Shown here: in pieces, positions 1 through 9,306 of the stretch
Layout: each line of letters starts with the position of its first letter
Position numbering within the stretch: position 1 is the stretch's first letter
Assembly (NCBI GenBank): GCA_947174185.1
Contig: CAMWHY010000008.1
Span: forward strand, 1-41,027
Origin: an uncultured Lachnospiraceae bacterium
GTDB taxonomy: Bacteria > Bacillota > Clostridia > Lachnospirales > Lachnospiraceae
Direction of reading: 5' to 3'
DNA: 41,027 bases
Notes under the pieces: generated by a model
Database searches by the model: none
The model's input: the letters and a program-made list of their open reading frames with translations, nothing else
Told to the model about the DNA's origin: nothing
Translations under genes and position numbers: made by a program

Positions 1-372
1 ATCCAAGGTTGATGCACAAAATCTACAACCCATCCTGCAACCCACCTGAGAAGAGATACAGACCGAATTGCCATGATGATATTTCATCAGAACCGTTTCA
101 ATCAGATTGCCGTCCCCAAGCTGAAACAGATATTTTCTTGTGCCGTCCTGTTCGGAAATCTGTTCTCTCACCATATGAAGTGTGGTAAAAGAATATTCCT
201 GACCCAGCCTTTCCCGAAACGCTTTGGGCAGATTGGTCATCTCTTCATAAGAACCGGCAAGCTTCTTATGCATCCATTCATAAAGCTGTGCCCCACGAAA
301 CTCCTTCTCGCCCAATACCCTGATTTCTTCCTTTAACTCATCTAAAGCAAAAGATTTGAGATCCTTCAACAT
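1..372 (-). CDS. rlmN: 23S rRNA (adenine-C2)-methyltransferase RlmN, N-terminal part (cut by window edge)
   Basis: RlmN is a radical SAM enzyme that methylates C2 of adenine 2503 in 23S rRNA and A37 of some tRNAs. The first 124 codons can be read on the minus strand from an ATG at 370-372. The encoded protein begins MLKDLKSFALDELK and reaches the radical SAM cluster motif CRMGCRFC (CxxxCxxC) just before the window ends. The preceding stretch with EFRGAQLYEWMHKK and GTRKYLFQLGDG is typical of the RlmN N-terminal domain. The start codon overlaps the end of rsmB by 7 bases, so translation is probably coupled. In Clostridia this gene usually follows rsmB. The rest of the gene lies outside the window, so intactness cannot be judged. 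Confidence 0.93.
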   Translation of the reverse strand, partial: MLKDLKSFALDELKEEIRVLGEKEFRGAQLYEWMHKKLAGSYEEMTNLPKAFRERLGQEYSFTTLHMVREQISEQDGTRKYLFQLGDGNLIETVLMKYHHGNSVCISSQVGCRMGCRFCASTLD

Positions 373-1838
373 CCATCCTGCTTTCTTCTAAATTTTGCTA
401 TGAAAAATCCATCGCTTTGGTGGATTCCCGGAAGCAGCTGAAGCTGGTTGCTGCCATCCGGCATACCTAATTCCGATAATTTATCCGATTCCGACGTTAT
501 ATTTGCACTTCCAGACATGTCTGTCTTCTTAGACATGCCTGTTTTCAACAGCATCTCCGTCTCCAGCGGCACAGCCTCCATAGGTAACTGTTCCAAAATC
601 CACGCTGCGTTTTTTTCATTTTCCTCTTCACTGATCGTACAGGTACTATACAACAGGATACCGCCCGGCTTCAGATAACGATAAACCGTCCCCAAAATCT
701 TTCTTTGCAGCTCAGACAGCTCCCTGATCTGTTCTTCTGTCACACGATACCGGATGTCCGCCTTATGTCCGATCACGCCAAGCCCCGAACATGGAAGATC
801 AGCAATCACCACATCTGCCTTTCCAAGCATCGACTCATCCAACACTGCGGCGTCCCATGTCTGAATTCTTATCCTGTCCTTTTCCATCATGTCAGGATGC
901 AGACGCATCGCATTATCCCTGATGAATCCAAGTTTATATTCTGAAATATCTCTGGCATCCACCACTCCGTTTATGCCTGTTTTCTCCGCCGCATGCATCG
1001 CCTTGCCGCCCGGTGCGGCGCAGACATCAATGACCAGATCTCCTTCCCGGATACCGGCAAGCTCAACTGCCAGCATGGAACTGATATCCTGTACAGCAAA
1101 CATCCCTTCTTCGTACCCGTAAATCTTTGCAACACCATCCACATGTTCCAGACGGTAAGCGTAGGAAAGATACGGATGCTCACTGATACGACACCCCTGT
1201 AGGGCTGCCTTTTCTTTCCATTGCTCCTGCTGCCCCTTCGTCAGCGTCTCCTTCAGCCGGATGGTGAGCGCCGAGGGTTTTTGAAACTCTGCCAGCATTT
1301 TTTCCACGGTTTCCGCACCATACCGTTTGGACCACATATGTACCAGCCAAATTGGCATGGAATATCTGACGGAAAAATACTGCTCCAAGTTCTCTTTGGA
1401 AGGCCAGATGATCTGTTCCTTCTCCCGGCTGACCGCTCTGAGAACTCCATTGACAAATCCTTTTAATCCTTGAAATCCCTTACCCACCGCAAGATTGACC
1501 GCCTCATTGCAGGCTGCGGAATCCGGCACCGTTTCCATATAAAGGATCTGATATACTCCCATCCGCAGAATATTTAATATCACCGGCTTCATCTTTCCAA
1601 CGCCTGTCCGGGAATACTGACCGATCACATAATCCAGCGTGATCTTCTGTTCCACACAGCCTTCCGCCAGACGTTTGATAAAAGATTTATCCCGGACATC
1701 CATGTAATCATATTTATCCAAAACGTCTCTGATCAGAAGATTATCCTTGATAGGCGCAGCCGTTTCCCTTTCGGGCAGAAGCTCCATTAATATCTCCAAA
1801 ACGATCGCCCGGGTCTTTGTCGCTTTTTTTCCGCCCAT
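366..1838 (-). CDS. rsmB: 16S rRNA (cytosine-C5)-methyltransferase RsmB
   Basis: RsmB methylates C967 of 16S rRNA. The 490-residue product has an N-terminal NusB-like RNA-binding domain (about residues 8-140) and a C-terminal Rossmann methyltransferase domain. The SAM-binding motif DVCAAPGG is at 271-278. The PCSG motif is at 349-352, and the YSTCTI motif contains the presumed catalytic Cys400. The start is supported by GGAG five bases upstream. It lies one base after the zinc peptidase gene and overlaps rlmN, in the usual def-fmt-peptidase-rsmB-rlmN order. One oddity is a Ser/Thr/Met-rich insert around residues 430-465, with two short similar blocks (TGMSK and TDMSG), between the last catalytic motif and the final strand. 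It makes the protein longer than the usual 430-450 residues. Confidence 0.95.
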   Translation of the reverse strand: MGGKKATKTRAIVLEILMELLPERETAAPIKDNLLIRDVLDKYDYMDVRDKSFIKRLAEGCVEQKITLDYVIGQYSRTGVGKMKPVILNILRMGVYQILYMETVPDSAACNEAVNLAVGKGFQGLKGFVNGVLRAVSREKEQIIWPSKENLEQYFSVRYSMPIWLVHMWSKRYGAETVEKMLAEFQKPSALTIRLKETLTKGQQEQWKEKAALQGCRISEHPYLSYAYRLEHVDGVAKIYGYEEGMFAVQDISSMLAVELAGIREGDLVIDVCAAPGGKAMHAAEKTGINGVVDARDISEYKLGFIRDNAMRLHPDMMEKDRIRIQTWDAAVLDESMLGKADVVIADLPCSGLGVIGHKADIRYRVTEEQIRELSELQRKILGTVYRYLKPGGILLYSTCTISEEENEKNAAWILEQLPMEAVPLETEMLLKTGMSKKTDMSGSANITSESDKLSELGMPDGSNQLQLLPGIHQSDGFFIAKFRRKQDGC

Positions 1839-1839
1839 C

Positions 1840-2529
1840 TTATCTCCGCCTTCTCCCGTAAAGCGACATCAGACGAAGCAGCTGCAGAATTGCGATTGCC
1901 GCAGAAGCTACATACGTCATGGCTGCCGCCCGCAATACCTTTTTACAGTCGCCAGCTTCCACAGAAGACAGGATACCATAAGATTCCGTCAACTTTATGG
2001 CGCGTCGGGAAGCGTCAAATTCCACAGGAAGCGTTATCACCTGAAATAATACGGCAAAGGAAAACACAAAAATTCCAACATTGATCAAAAATTGGTTATA
2101 ACTGAATATCGTACCTGCTATGATTAGCCAGATCCATACCTTAGAACCGATATTTGCCACCGGAAGGATCAGGGAACGGAGAGTCAGCGGAAAATACTGC
2201 TCCTGATGCTGAATCGCATGACCACACTCATGGGCAGCCACTCCCACTGCCGCAACGGAACTGACACCATAAACCGCTTCCGAAAGGCAAAGTTTTTTAT
2301 TGATCGGATCATAATGATCCGTCAGCTTTCCGGCAACCTGACAAACCACAACATCCGTAATCCCGGCTGCCTGCAGCATCCTTCTGGCAGTATCTTCCCC
2401 TGTCATCCCTGACATACTGCGGGTCTGGCTGTATTTATTAAATACAGAATTGACACGGGCCGATGCCAACATGGATATCACACCCATGATAAGAATTAAA
2501 AAATACAAATAATCTGACATGTGCAGCAT
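1840..2529 (-). CDS. Membrane zinc metallopeptidase, YugP/Zn_peptidase_2 family
   Basis: A membrane-embedded neutral zinc metallopeptidase of the YugP type (peptidase M48-like superfamily); its substrate is unknown. It has an N-terminal hydrophobic segment and the zinc-binding helix AAHECGHAIQHQ (HExxH-type, around residue 100). Two or three further membrane segments follow (around 120-170), then the PVEFDASRRAI stretch conserved in the family. An upstream GTG gives three more residues, but the ATG at 2529 has GAGAG eight bases before it and is preferred. This gives 229 residues. It sits between fmt and rsmB, a common position for this family in Clostridia, and is probably co-transcribed with them. 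The role within this translation-related operon is not clear from sequence. Confidence 0.88.
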   Translation of the reverse strand: MLHMSDYLYFLILIMGVISMLASARVNSVFNKYSQTRSMSGMTGEDTARRMLQAAGITDVVVCQVAGKLTDHYDPINKKLCLSEAVYGVSSVAAVGVAAHECGHAIQHQEQYFPLTLRSLILPVANIGSKVWIWLIIAGTIFSYNQFLINVGIFVFSFAVLFQVITLPVEFDASRRAIKLTESYGILSSVEAGDCKKVLRAAAMTYVASAAIAILQLLRLMSLYGRRRR

Positions 2530-2557
2530 ATTGTTCACTCTCTTTCTTAATTGTCTT

Positions 2558-3487
2558 TTATTCCAGTCTGCTTCCTTCTTCCATATGATACCCCAGCAGA
2601 AAATCCTTCACGGGCATCCGCCTCTTTCCTTCTAACTGTAGTTCCATGATCCTTACCACCCCTTCTCCACAGGCGATAGAGACGCTTTCTTTCTCTACGG
2701 CAAGGATCGTTCCCGGCGCATGCGCATGAACTGACTGGTTCCACTGTGCTTTCCAGATCTTCAATGTTTTTCCGTTCCACATAGTATAAGCACTTGGCCA
2801 GGAATTCATTCCGCGGATCTGCTGTTCTATCTGCTTCGACGTCCTGCTCCAGTCAATCCGTCCATCCTCCTTTTTCAGCATCCTTGCATATGTGCTGAAT
2901 GAGGCATCCTGTTTTCTTTTTGTTACATCACCACGCCAGATTCCATCCAACGTTTCCACAAGAAGATCCGCGCCAAGAACAGAAAGTTTTTCAAACAGAC
3001 TTTCTCCTGTCTCGTCCTGTGCGATCAAAACTTCCCTCTGCGTAAGGATATCTCCCGTATCCAGTCCCTCATCCATCTGCATGATCGTAACGCCCGTCTT
3101 ATCTTCCCCGTTGATGACCGCCCACTGGATAGGCGCCGCTCCCCGGTACTTTGGAAGCAAAGAGGCATGGATATTCACACAGCCATATCGGGGCATCTCC
3201 AGAATTTCTTTGGAAAGTATCTGTCCAAATGCTGCCGCAACAAAGATATCTGCATGATAAGACCTTAACTGCTCCACTGCCTCCGGCGCTTTGATCTTTA
3301 CCGGTTGAAACACCGGAATATCATATTTCAATGCACATTCCTTGACCGGGGAATACAGGACTTCCTTTCCCCTGCCACGCTGCCTGTCCGGCTGCGTCAC
3401 GACTGCCTTAATTTTATGTCCGGCTTCAATCAGCTTTTCCAATGCTGGCACCGCAAAATCCGGCGTCCCCATATATACGATATCCAT
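2558..3487 (-). CDS. fmt: Methionyl-tRNA formyltransferase
   Basis: Fmt transfers a formyl group from 10-formyl-tetrahydrofolate to initiator Met-tRNA, which provides fMet for translation initiation. The 309-residue product starts MDIVYMGTPDFAVPALE. It carries the active-site stretch NIHASLLPKYRGAAP at 105-119, where Asn105 and His107 are catalytic, and Asp143 in GLDTGDIL. The C-terminal tRNA-binding OB domain follows. An ATG 24 bases further upstream is in frame, but the chosen start has a GGGGAGG ribosome binding site seven bases away and matches the family N-terminus. It lies 42 bases after def, whose product removes the formyl group later, and the two genes form a classic pair. Confidence 0.97.
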   Translation of the reverse strand: MDIVYMGTPDFAVPALEKLIEAGHKIKAVVTQPDRQRGRGKEVLYSPVKECALKYDIPVFQPVKIKAPEAVEQLRSYHADIFVAAAFGQILSKEILEMPRYGCVNIHASLLPKYRGAAPIQWAVINGEDKTGVTIMQMDEGLDTGDILTQREVLIAQDETGESLFEKLSVLGADLLVETLDGIWRGDVTKRKQDASFSTYARMLKKEDGRIDWSRTSKQIEQQIRGMNSWPSAYTMWNGKTLKIWKAQWNQSVHAHAPGTILAVEKESVSIACGEGVVRIMELQLEGKRRMPVKDFLLGYHMEEGSRLE

Positions 3488-3529
3488 TCCTGACCTCCCC
3501 ACAAACCACATATCTGCTGCAGCTCTCTT

Positions 3530-4006
3530 TTACTCCTCTTCATCAGACGGAGTATCCTCCAGCCCTTCCTCTACCCGTTCTACATACAGGTGTCCATCCA
3601 GATGTTCCAGTTCATGGCAGATCGCTCTCGCTAAAAGCTCCCTGCCCTCTACTTCGATCTCCTGCATGTCCTCATTCATCGCAACCACTTTGACATAATT
3701 CGGTCTGGTAACGATCCCCCTCTTACCGGGAACGCTCAGGCATCCTTCATAATCTTTCTGCTCGCCGCTGCTTTCTACGATCCTTGGATTAACCAGTACA
3801 ATCGGATCCTCACCTGTCACATCGATCACTGCGATCCGTTTCAGGACGCCGACCTGCGGCGCCGCCAATCCCACGCCGTTGGCATCATACATGGTCTCCA
3901 ACATATCCATGATCAGCTCTTTGGTACGTTCATTTACTTCCTTAACTTCCCGACACACTTTTTCAAGTACGTCATCTCCCATTACCCTGATGTTCCTGAT
4001 AGCCAT
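3530..4006 (-). CDS. def: Peptide deformylase
   Basis: Removes the N-formyl group from nascent proteins. It is a metalloenzyme, usually iron-dependent. All three family motifs are visible: GVGLAAPQ at 44-51, EGCLS at 87-91 with the metal-binding Cys89, and HELEH at 131-135 with two metal-binding histidines and the catalytic glutamate. The 158-residue length fits the short class of deformylases, and the tail is acidic (SDEEE). The ribosome binding site AAGGA lies upstream of the ATG. A 149-base gap separates it from priA, so an internal promoter is possible, but transcription is in the same direction. Its partner fmt follows directly. Confidence 0.97.
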   Translation of the reverse strand: MAIRNIRVMGDDVLEKVCREVKEVNERTKELIMDMLETMYDANGVGLAAPQVGVLKRIAVIDVTGEDPIVLVNPRIVESSGEQKDYEGCLSVPGKRGIVTRPNYVKVVAMNEDMQEIEVEGRELLARAICHELEHLDGHLYVERVEEGLEDTPSDEEE

Positions 4007-4155
4007 AATGTAACTTCCTTTCCTCTCATTAGCGATATTATTTTAAGTGATTGCAAAACAATTGCTTTCTTACTTTTCGTTCCAAAATTCTGTCGATGAG
4101 GTTTACATAACTCTTTCGCAATTACCCAGCAATATTATATAGGTGTATACGGTAT

Positions 4156-6456
4156 TTAAAACAGGTTGACCGGGTCAAAATCAAACTGCAGCATCTGACT
4201 TCCCTGCTCCATATCCTTCGTCATTCCTTCGATCCAATCCTTGCATGCGATCAGAAACTGCTTGCTCTCATGCTTGATATATAATACCGTCCGATGGATA
4301 TCATTGATCCTGGCCAACGCTGCCGGCACTGGTCCGATGATCTGCGTCTGTTCCTTTTCCTGACTTTCCGATAACAGTTCCGATATCTTATCTGCAATCT
4401 TTTGTGCCAACGCCATCCCTTCCGCTTCCTCTTTCGCAAAGATCTGCACAGCCAGCATATGCTGCACCGGCGGGTATCCTGCCAGCCGGCGGTACAAGAT
4501 CTCTTCCTGATAAAAGCTGAGATAATCCTGCTTTGCGGCATTGACGATGCCATAGTTATCCGGCTGATACGTCTGGATAACCACTTCACCCTTTTTATCT
4601 CCTCTGCCTGCTCTGCCTGCCGCCTGGGTCAGCAGCTGGAATGTCCTTTCCGCCGCCCTGTAATCTCCTACGCTTAATGACAGATCCGCAGCGATCGCCC
4701 CAACCAGCGTCGTATTTGGGAAATCATGCCCCTTAACGATCATCTGCGTACCGATCAGAACATCCGCCTCATGAGCCGCAAAAGAAGACAGGATTTTTTC
4801 ATAATCCTCTTTCTTCCGTGTCGTATCCGCATCCATGCGAAGCACCCTGACAGAAGAATACCATTTTTTTAATTCTTCTTCAATACGCTGCGTCCCGGCT
4901 CGAAAACCTGCAATATAAGACGAGCCGCATTCCGGACATTTCGTAAGCATATCCGTCTGATATCCGCAATAATGACATACCAGCTTCTGCTCCTTCTTCT
5001 GATACATGCCATTCGCATGATGCTGCGACAGGGAAACATCGCAATGTGGACATTTTACCACATAACCGCACTCTCTGCACGATACAAATCCGGCATAGCC
5101 GCGGCGGTTGATAAAAAGCATGATCTGTTCTCCCCGAAGCAGCCGTTCCAGCATCAATTCCTTTAGCTTCCGGGAAAACAAACTTTTATTGCCTTCCTTC
5201 AACTCCTTTCTCATATCCGCAATATATACCTGCGGAAGGACCGCATTCTGCGGACGATGCCTGAGCTGATATAAGTGATATTCCCCTTTTACCGCCCTAT
5301 AGTAAGATTCCAAAGACGGCGTCGCCGATCCCAGCACCAGCGCGGCATGATCTCTTTTCGCAATATATTCAGCCACTTCCCTGGCATGGTATTTGGGCAT
5401 CTTCTCACTTTTATAGCTATTTTCGTGTTCTTCATCAATCACGATCAGCCCCAACTGCATAAATGGAGTAAATAAAGCTGACCTGGGACCAATCATAACA
5501 TCCAGTTGTCCTGTTCTGGCACGTTCATACTGATCGAAGCGCTCCCCGTCGGAAAGTCTTGAATGAAGCACCGAAACCCGGTCGCCAAACCTTGCATAAA
5601 ACCGCATCAGCGTCTGAAACGTCAATGCGATCTCCGGAATCAGCACGATTGCCTGTTTCCCCATGGAGATATTTTTCTCGATCAGCTCCATGTACACTTC
5701 CGTCTTGCCGCTTCCCGTAATGCCATGCAACAGCGATACGCCCGGTTCCGTCTCCTGCATACTCTTAAAGATGCCATCCACCGCCTGCTGCTGTTCCACT
5801 GAAAGCACCGGCTTCTCAACCCTTCGGTCGCTTCTCATCAAGGGATTACGATATTCCCTTGTCGTTACGATCCGAAGGACACCCTGTTTTTCTAAAGAAT
5901 GGATCGTCGAAGGAGCCACATTCATTTTGCCGGTTACCAGCTGATAAGGCAGCTCCTTGACGGATAAAAACTCCTGCAAAAGCCTGCGTCTTGCAATCTG
6001 ACGACAGGGATGACATTTCCCTGCCAGCTCTGTCAATATCTCATCCCCAACAATACACTGTAAACATCTATACTGCTGTTCCCTGATCTTCTTTTTCACT
6101 GGCAGGACAGTCTTCATCGCCGTGATCATAGTAGAACCATAATTGCTCTTCATCCAGTAAGCCAGCTGCAGTGTCCTTGCTTCCACACTGACCGCCTTTT
6201 CATTAATAGAGATGATTTCTTTGATACGGGATTCCTCCCATTGGGATTCCTCCGTCAGCTCCATAATATACGCTTTTCTTTTACTGTCCCCCCTGCCAAA
6301 TGGTACGATCACCTCATCTCCCACCTTCGCTGTCTGCCGCAAATTTTCCGGAAGGCGGTATTGGAACAACCGGTCTACCTTTTCATGGGAGATATCAACT
6401 ATCACATTAGCATATTTATTAATATTCATCGCTTTATCCACATCTTGTAATATCAT
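4156..6456 (-). CDS. priA: Primosomal replication restart helicase PriA
   Basis: PriA recognises stalled or collapsed replication forks, unwinds the lagging strand and starts reloading of the replicative helicase. The 766-residue product has an N-terminal 3'BD-like DNA-binding region. Walker A GITGSGKT is at 245-252 and the DEEH box at 341-344. A zinc-binding insertion carries eight cysteines in pairs (C460/C463, C469/C472, C494/C497, C507/C510). The helicase C-lobe includes GTQ and QAAGRAGR. The ATG overlaps the murE stop as ATGA, which implies translational coupling. An alternative start nine codons downstream (MNINKYANVI) fits the family N-terminus about equally well and cannot be excluded. 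Confidence 0.96.
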   Translation of the reverse strand: MILQDVDKAMNINKYANVIVDISHEKVDRLFQYRLPENLRQTAKVGDEVIVPFGRGDSKRKAYIMELTEESQWEESRIKEIISINEKAVSVEARTLQLAYWMKSNYGSTMITAMKTVLPVKKKIREQQYRCLQCIVGDEILTELAGKCHPCRQIARRRLLQEFLSVKELPYQLVTGKMNVAPSTIHSLEKQGVLRIVTTREYRNPLMRSDRRVEKPVLSVEQQQAVDGIFKSMQETEPGVSLLHGITGSGKTEVYMELIEKNISMGKQAIVLIPEIALTFQTLMRFYARFGDRVSVLHSRLSDGERFDQYERARTGQLDVMIGPRSALFTPFMQLGLIVIDEEHENSYKSEKMPKYHAREVAEYIAKRDHAALVLGSATPSLESYYRAVKGEYHLYQLRHRPQNAVLPQVYIADMRKELKEGNKSLFSRKLKELMLERLLRGEQIMLFINRRGYAGFVSCRECGYVVKCPHCDVSLSQHHANGMYQKKEQKLVCHYCGYQTDMLTKCPECGSSYIAGFRAGTQRIEEELKKWYSSVRVLRMDADTTRKKEDYEKILSSFAAHEADVLIGTQMIVKGHDFPNTTLVGAIAADLSLSVGDYRAAERTFQLLTQAAGRAGRGDKKGEVVIQTYQPDNYGIVNAAKQDYLSFYQEEILYRRLAGYPPVQHMLAVQIFAKEEAEGMALAQKIADKISELLSESQEKEQTQIIGPVPAALARINDIHRTVLYIKHESKQFLIACKDWIEGMTKDMEQGSQMLQFDFDPVNLF

Positions 6457-7955
6457 CCGGCATGAGCATTAGAATTACTTTCCTCAAGTACCTCCCGGAT
6501 CAACTCTCTTTCATCCATCGGATATTTTACTCCTCTGATTTCCTGATAATCCTCATGCCCTTTGCCTGCCAGAATAATAATATCCCCCGGAAGTCCGTGA
6601 CGGATCACATAGGCGATCGCTTCCTTCCTGTCCGGGATTGTAATATATTCCCCATCCGTTTTTCCAATTCCAGTCACAATATCCGCAATAATATCCAGAG
6701 GCTCCTCCATCCGTGGATTATCGGACGTGATCACAGTCAGATCCGCCAGACGGCCGCTGACCTCTCCCATCTCAAACCGACGGAGTTTGGAACGGTTCCC
6801 GCCGCATCCGAACATGCAGACCAGCCGCTCCGGCTCATATTCCCGCAAGGTCTCCAACAGACTTTTCAGTGCCATGGCATTATGCGCATAGTCGATCATC
6901 AGGATAAACTGATTGGAAACCGGAATCATCTCGATCCTTCCCTTCACCTTCGCCTGTAGCAGCGCCGCCTGGATTCCGTCCTTGGAAACTTTAAAATGCC
7001 TGCAGATCGCCAGCGCCGTCAGAGCATTGTAAACGCTGAATGTTCCCGGAAAATACGCCTTAACATCCATCTCCAGAATTCCCTCAGCCCGGAAGGACAC
7101 TCCAAGCCGTCCGTCTTCTTTTAAGAGTTTTAGATCTGTGGCACGCAAATCTGTGGCGCGCCCCAGATGATTGTGTTCCCCCAGTCCAAAGGTCTCTACC
7201 TGACAGGTATGCCCCTTCAGGATCTGCTCACAATGTTCATCGTCTCCATTCAATATCCCGATCCTGCACTGCTGAAACAACAGACTTTTACAGTGCAGAT
7301 AGTCATCAAAATCCTTATGTTCGTTCGGTCCGATATGATCCGGCTCAATATTGGTAAATATCCCATAATCAAATGTAAAACCCGCACTCCTGTGCATCAT
7401 CAGCCCCTGGGAGGATACCTCCATCACCACGACCTCACAGCCTGCCTCCACCATCTCCGCAAAATATTCCTGCAGATAGTAGGACTCCGGTGTCGTATTT
7501 TCAGAAGGGATCGTACGCTTCCCGGTGATCGTCTCGATTGTGCCGACAAGTCCCACCTGGTATCCGGCATGTTCTAAGATCGATTTTACCAGATAGGTCG
7601 TTGTGGTTTTTCCCTTTGTCCCCGTAATACCAATCGTTTTTAATTTCTCTGCCGGATGTCCGAAATATGCCGCTGAGATACATGCCATGGCATATCTGGT
7701 ATCCTCCACGGTAACTACTGTCACCTGATCATCCGTTACAGCAACCGGTTTTTGTACCACAAGCGCCGCCGCCCCTGCTTTCACTACCTCGTCAGCCACG
7801 CTGTGTCCATCAAACTTCGCCCCCTCGATACAGATAAAAAGGCATCCCTCTACGATCTTACGGGAGTCATATACGACCGCCGTAATCTGCTTCTCTATAT
7901 TTCCCTGCACGCACTGATACGCAAGCCCGTTCAGCAATGTTTCCAATGCTGGCAT
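6453..7955 (-). CDS. murE: UDP-N-acetylmuramoyl-tripeptide synthetase MurE (meso-DAP type)
   Basis: A cytoplasmic Mur ligase that adds the third amino acid to UDP-MurNAc-L-Ala-D-Glu in peptidoglycan synthesis. It has the Mur ligase N-terminal domain and then the ATP-binding loop GTKGKTTT around residues 112-119. The central domain has the ENTTPE stretch typical of MurE. Near residue 415 the C-terminal domain carries DNPRMEEP. DNPR at this place is the established signature for meso-diaminopimelate selection, whereas lysine-adding enzymes differ, so the cell wall is predicted to be the DAP type. A TTGGAGG ribosome binding site precedes the ATG. It is the first gene of the block reading through priA to rlmN. 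Confidence 0.95.
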   Translation of the reverse strand: MPALETLLNGLAYQCVQGNIEKQITAVVYDSRKIVEGCLFICIEGAKFDGHSVADEVVKAGAAALVVQKPVAVTDDQVTVVTVEDTRYAMACISAAYFGHPAEKLKTIGITGTKGKTTTTYLVKSILEHAGYQVGLVGTIETITGKRTIPSENTTPESYYLQEYFAEMVEAGCEVVVMEVSSQGLMMHRSAGFTFDYGIFTNIEPDHIGPNEHKDFDDYLHCKSLLFQQCRIGILNGDDEHCEQILKGHTCQVETFGLGEHNHLGRATDLRATDLKLLKEDGRLGVSFRAEGILEMDVKAYFPGTFSVYNALTALAICRHFKVSKDGIQAALLQAKVKGRIEMIPVSNQFILMIDYAHNAMALKSLLETLREYEPERLVCMFGCGGNRSKLRRFEMGEVSGRLADLTVITSDNPRMEEPLDIIADIVTGIGKTDGEYITIPDRKEAIAYVIRHGLPGDIIILAGKGHEDYQEIRGVKYPMDERELIREVLEESNSNAHAG

Positions 7956-7991
7956 ATCAAATCCTCCAATGCATATTAATCTATATTATAT

Positions 7992-8018
7992 ATTATACCT
8001 ATTTTTCGCAAATGACAA
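7992..8018 (-). promoter_or_regulatory. Putative sigma-A promoter of the murE operon
   Basis: On the minus strand TTGTCA (8018-8013) is followed by TATAAT (7997-7992) at a 15-base spacing. A shifted -10, TAATAT (7995-7990), gives the optimal 17 bases. The site is about 40 bases before the murE start, and no other gene lies between. Assignment is by eye only. Confidence 0.5.
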
Positions 8019-8176
8019 GGGAATCACACTTCCTGACAAATAAACTCCTTTTTCTCTATAAAATCAAATTTTTCAACAAATTAATTATGTTTCACATTTT
8101 CAACACAAAAAAAACACACCTTTCGTATATCTTATCTATCAGATAGTGATTCACTTACTATCTCCCCCTCATAACG

Positions 8177-8201
8177 AAAACCACCGCGAAGCGGTGGTTT
8201 T
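8177..8201 (-). terminator. Rho-independent terminator after the acyltransferase-like gene
   Basis: A perfect 11-bp stem, AAAACCACCGC against GCGGTGGTTTT, with a three-base loop lies 19 bases after the stop at 8220. On the minus strand the stem ends in TTTT. The rest of 7998-8176 is A/T-rich and holds no convincing gene. Confidence 0.7.
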
Positions 8202-8219
8202 CACTCTTTTGGGAATCTA

Positions 8220-9275
8220 TCAGTTATTCTCCGGCTTTTTTCCATACATAAAACTGAGAACTCCATGAAACAGCCATAGCAGGAAAAGTTCCACAACAAT
8301 CAGGACCACGAGCATCACAACATTACGCAGAAAATCATGATCAAAGATCGCAAACACCTGATCACCGGCCAGTCCAGCAAGCGCCGCCACCTTAAAATCA
8401 AGACAAGTTGCCAGCACAATCAGGGATGACTGCCCAAGATATTCCAACGGTCTGCATTCATGAATCCATCTGCACAGAAAGAGCAGACCACTGCAAAGGC
8501 ATATCGCGGCCAGAAAATAGAAAAGCATCTCCCCGGTAAGCAGATAACGGAAGGATATCGTTACACCGGCTTTCTCCTGATTCTTCAAGGCAAGAAACGT
8601 TCCAAAGCCGGTCAAGGCAAACCCGGACAGGATCATTATCATTTTCTTTTGAGCCAGATATCCGAGCAGCATGGCAAGACCTTCCCCAACGGCACAGAAA
8701 AACATTCCTACGCAACCGCGCCATACGGTATAGACGCACTGCAGCAAAAATACCTCCACTGACATTTCCTTTCCATAAAGATATACCGGAATACCATTAA
8801 TTCCACAGATGATCGTCGCAAGAACTGCTGTAAGGATCAGCGCGATGGGATAAAACAGTTTCTTACGTATCGTCCAGTATACTGTCACACCAACGAAAAA
8901 TACAGGCAAAAACCATAGAACAGCCCCACCGTAGAAAGACAATATATCCCAGATCATAGCGATCGTATCTTCCCTTGTAAACCGCATCGGAAATAAAAGC
9001 ATACCTGCGCACCGGACAGTCACTGCCAGAAGACTCATCCAGCAATAAGGGAGCATAATCTCCTTCGCGCCCTTTCTGATGATTTCCGGCACACTCAGCT
9101 TTGATATTTCTGATTCTTTGCCATAAAGTCCCGCCGCTGTAAAAAACAGCAGCATGACAAAGGCTTCCACCCATATCTTAAATGTCTCCGGCATGATCCC
9201 CGAATAACCCAGAACCAGTATACAAATACCGACCCCCGCATAAACATTGATATATCTGTTTCCACTCTCCTGCAT
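8220..9275 (-). CDS. Acyltransferase-3-like membrane protein lacking conserved histidines
   Basis: A polytopic membrane protein of about 351 residues with roughly ten hydrophobic segments. The order of features matches the acyltransferase-3 family (O-acetylases of sugars and cell-surface polymers): a first helix ending VLGYSG, a second with FVMLLFFTAAG, and the mid-protein VLWFLPVFF motif. In active members the first two usually read LGHS and FHMPLFFxSG. Here Tyr24 and Val40 take the places of the histidines, so catalysis is doubtful. The ATG at 9275 is preferred because AGAGGA precedes it, whereas an ATG six codons upstream has no ribosome binding site. It follows recJ after a short gap, may be co-transcribed, and is closed by a terminator. 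Confidence 0.75.
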   Translation of the reverse strand: MQESGNRYINVYAGVGICILVLGYSGIMPETFKIWVEAFVMLLFFTAAGLYGKESEISKLSVPEIIRKGAKEIMLPYCWMSLLAVTVRCAGMLLFPMRFTREDTIAMIWDILSFYGGAVLWFLPVFFVGVTVYWTIRKKLFYPIALILTAVLATIICGINGIPVYLYGKEMSVEVFLLQCVYTVWRGCVGMFFCAVGEGLAMLLGYLAQKKMIMILSGFALTGFGTFLALKNQEKAGVTISFRYLLTGEMLFYFLAAICLCSGLLFLCRWIHECRPLEYLGQSSLIVLATCLDFKVAALAGLAGDQVFAIFDHDFLRNVVMLVVLIVVELFLLWLFHGVLSFMYGKKPENN

Positions 9276-9306
9276 AAGATTCCTCTTCCCCATTTTTTAT
9301 TGATAC

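Noticed and set aside
2547-2780. 77-codon frame overlapping the end of fmt
   Set aside because: It lies in another frame of the fmt coding region and has no independent support.
7998-8176. Possible small RNA or gene in the A/T-rich gap upstream of murE
   Set aside because: Apart from the promoter and the terminator no stable fold or frame was seen.
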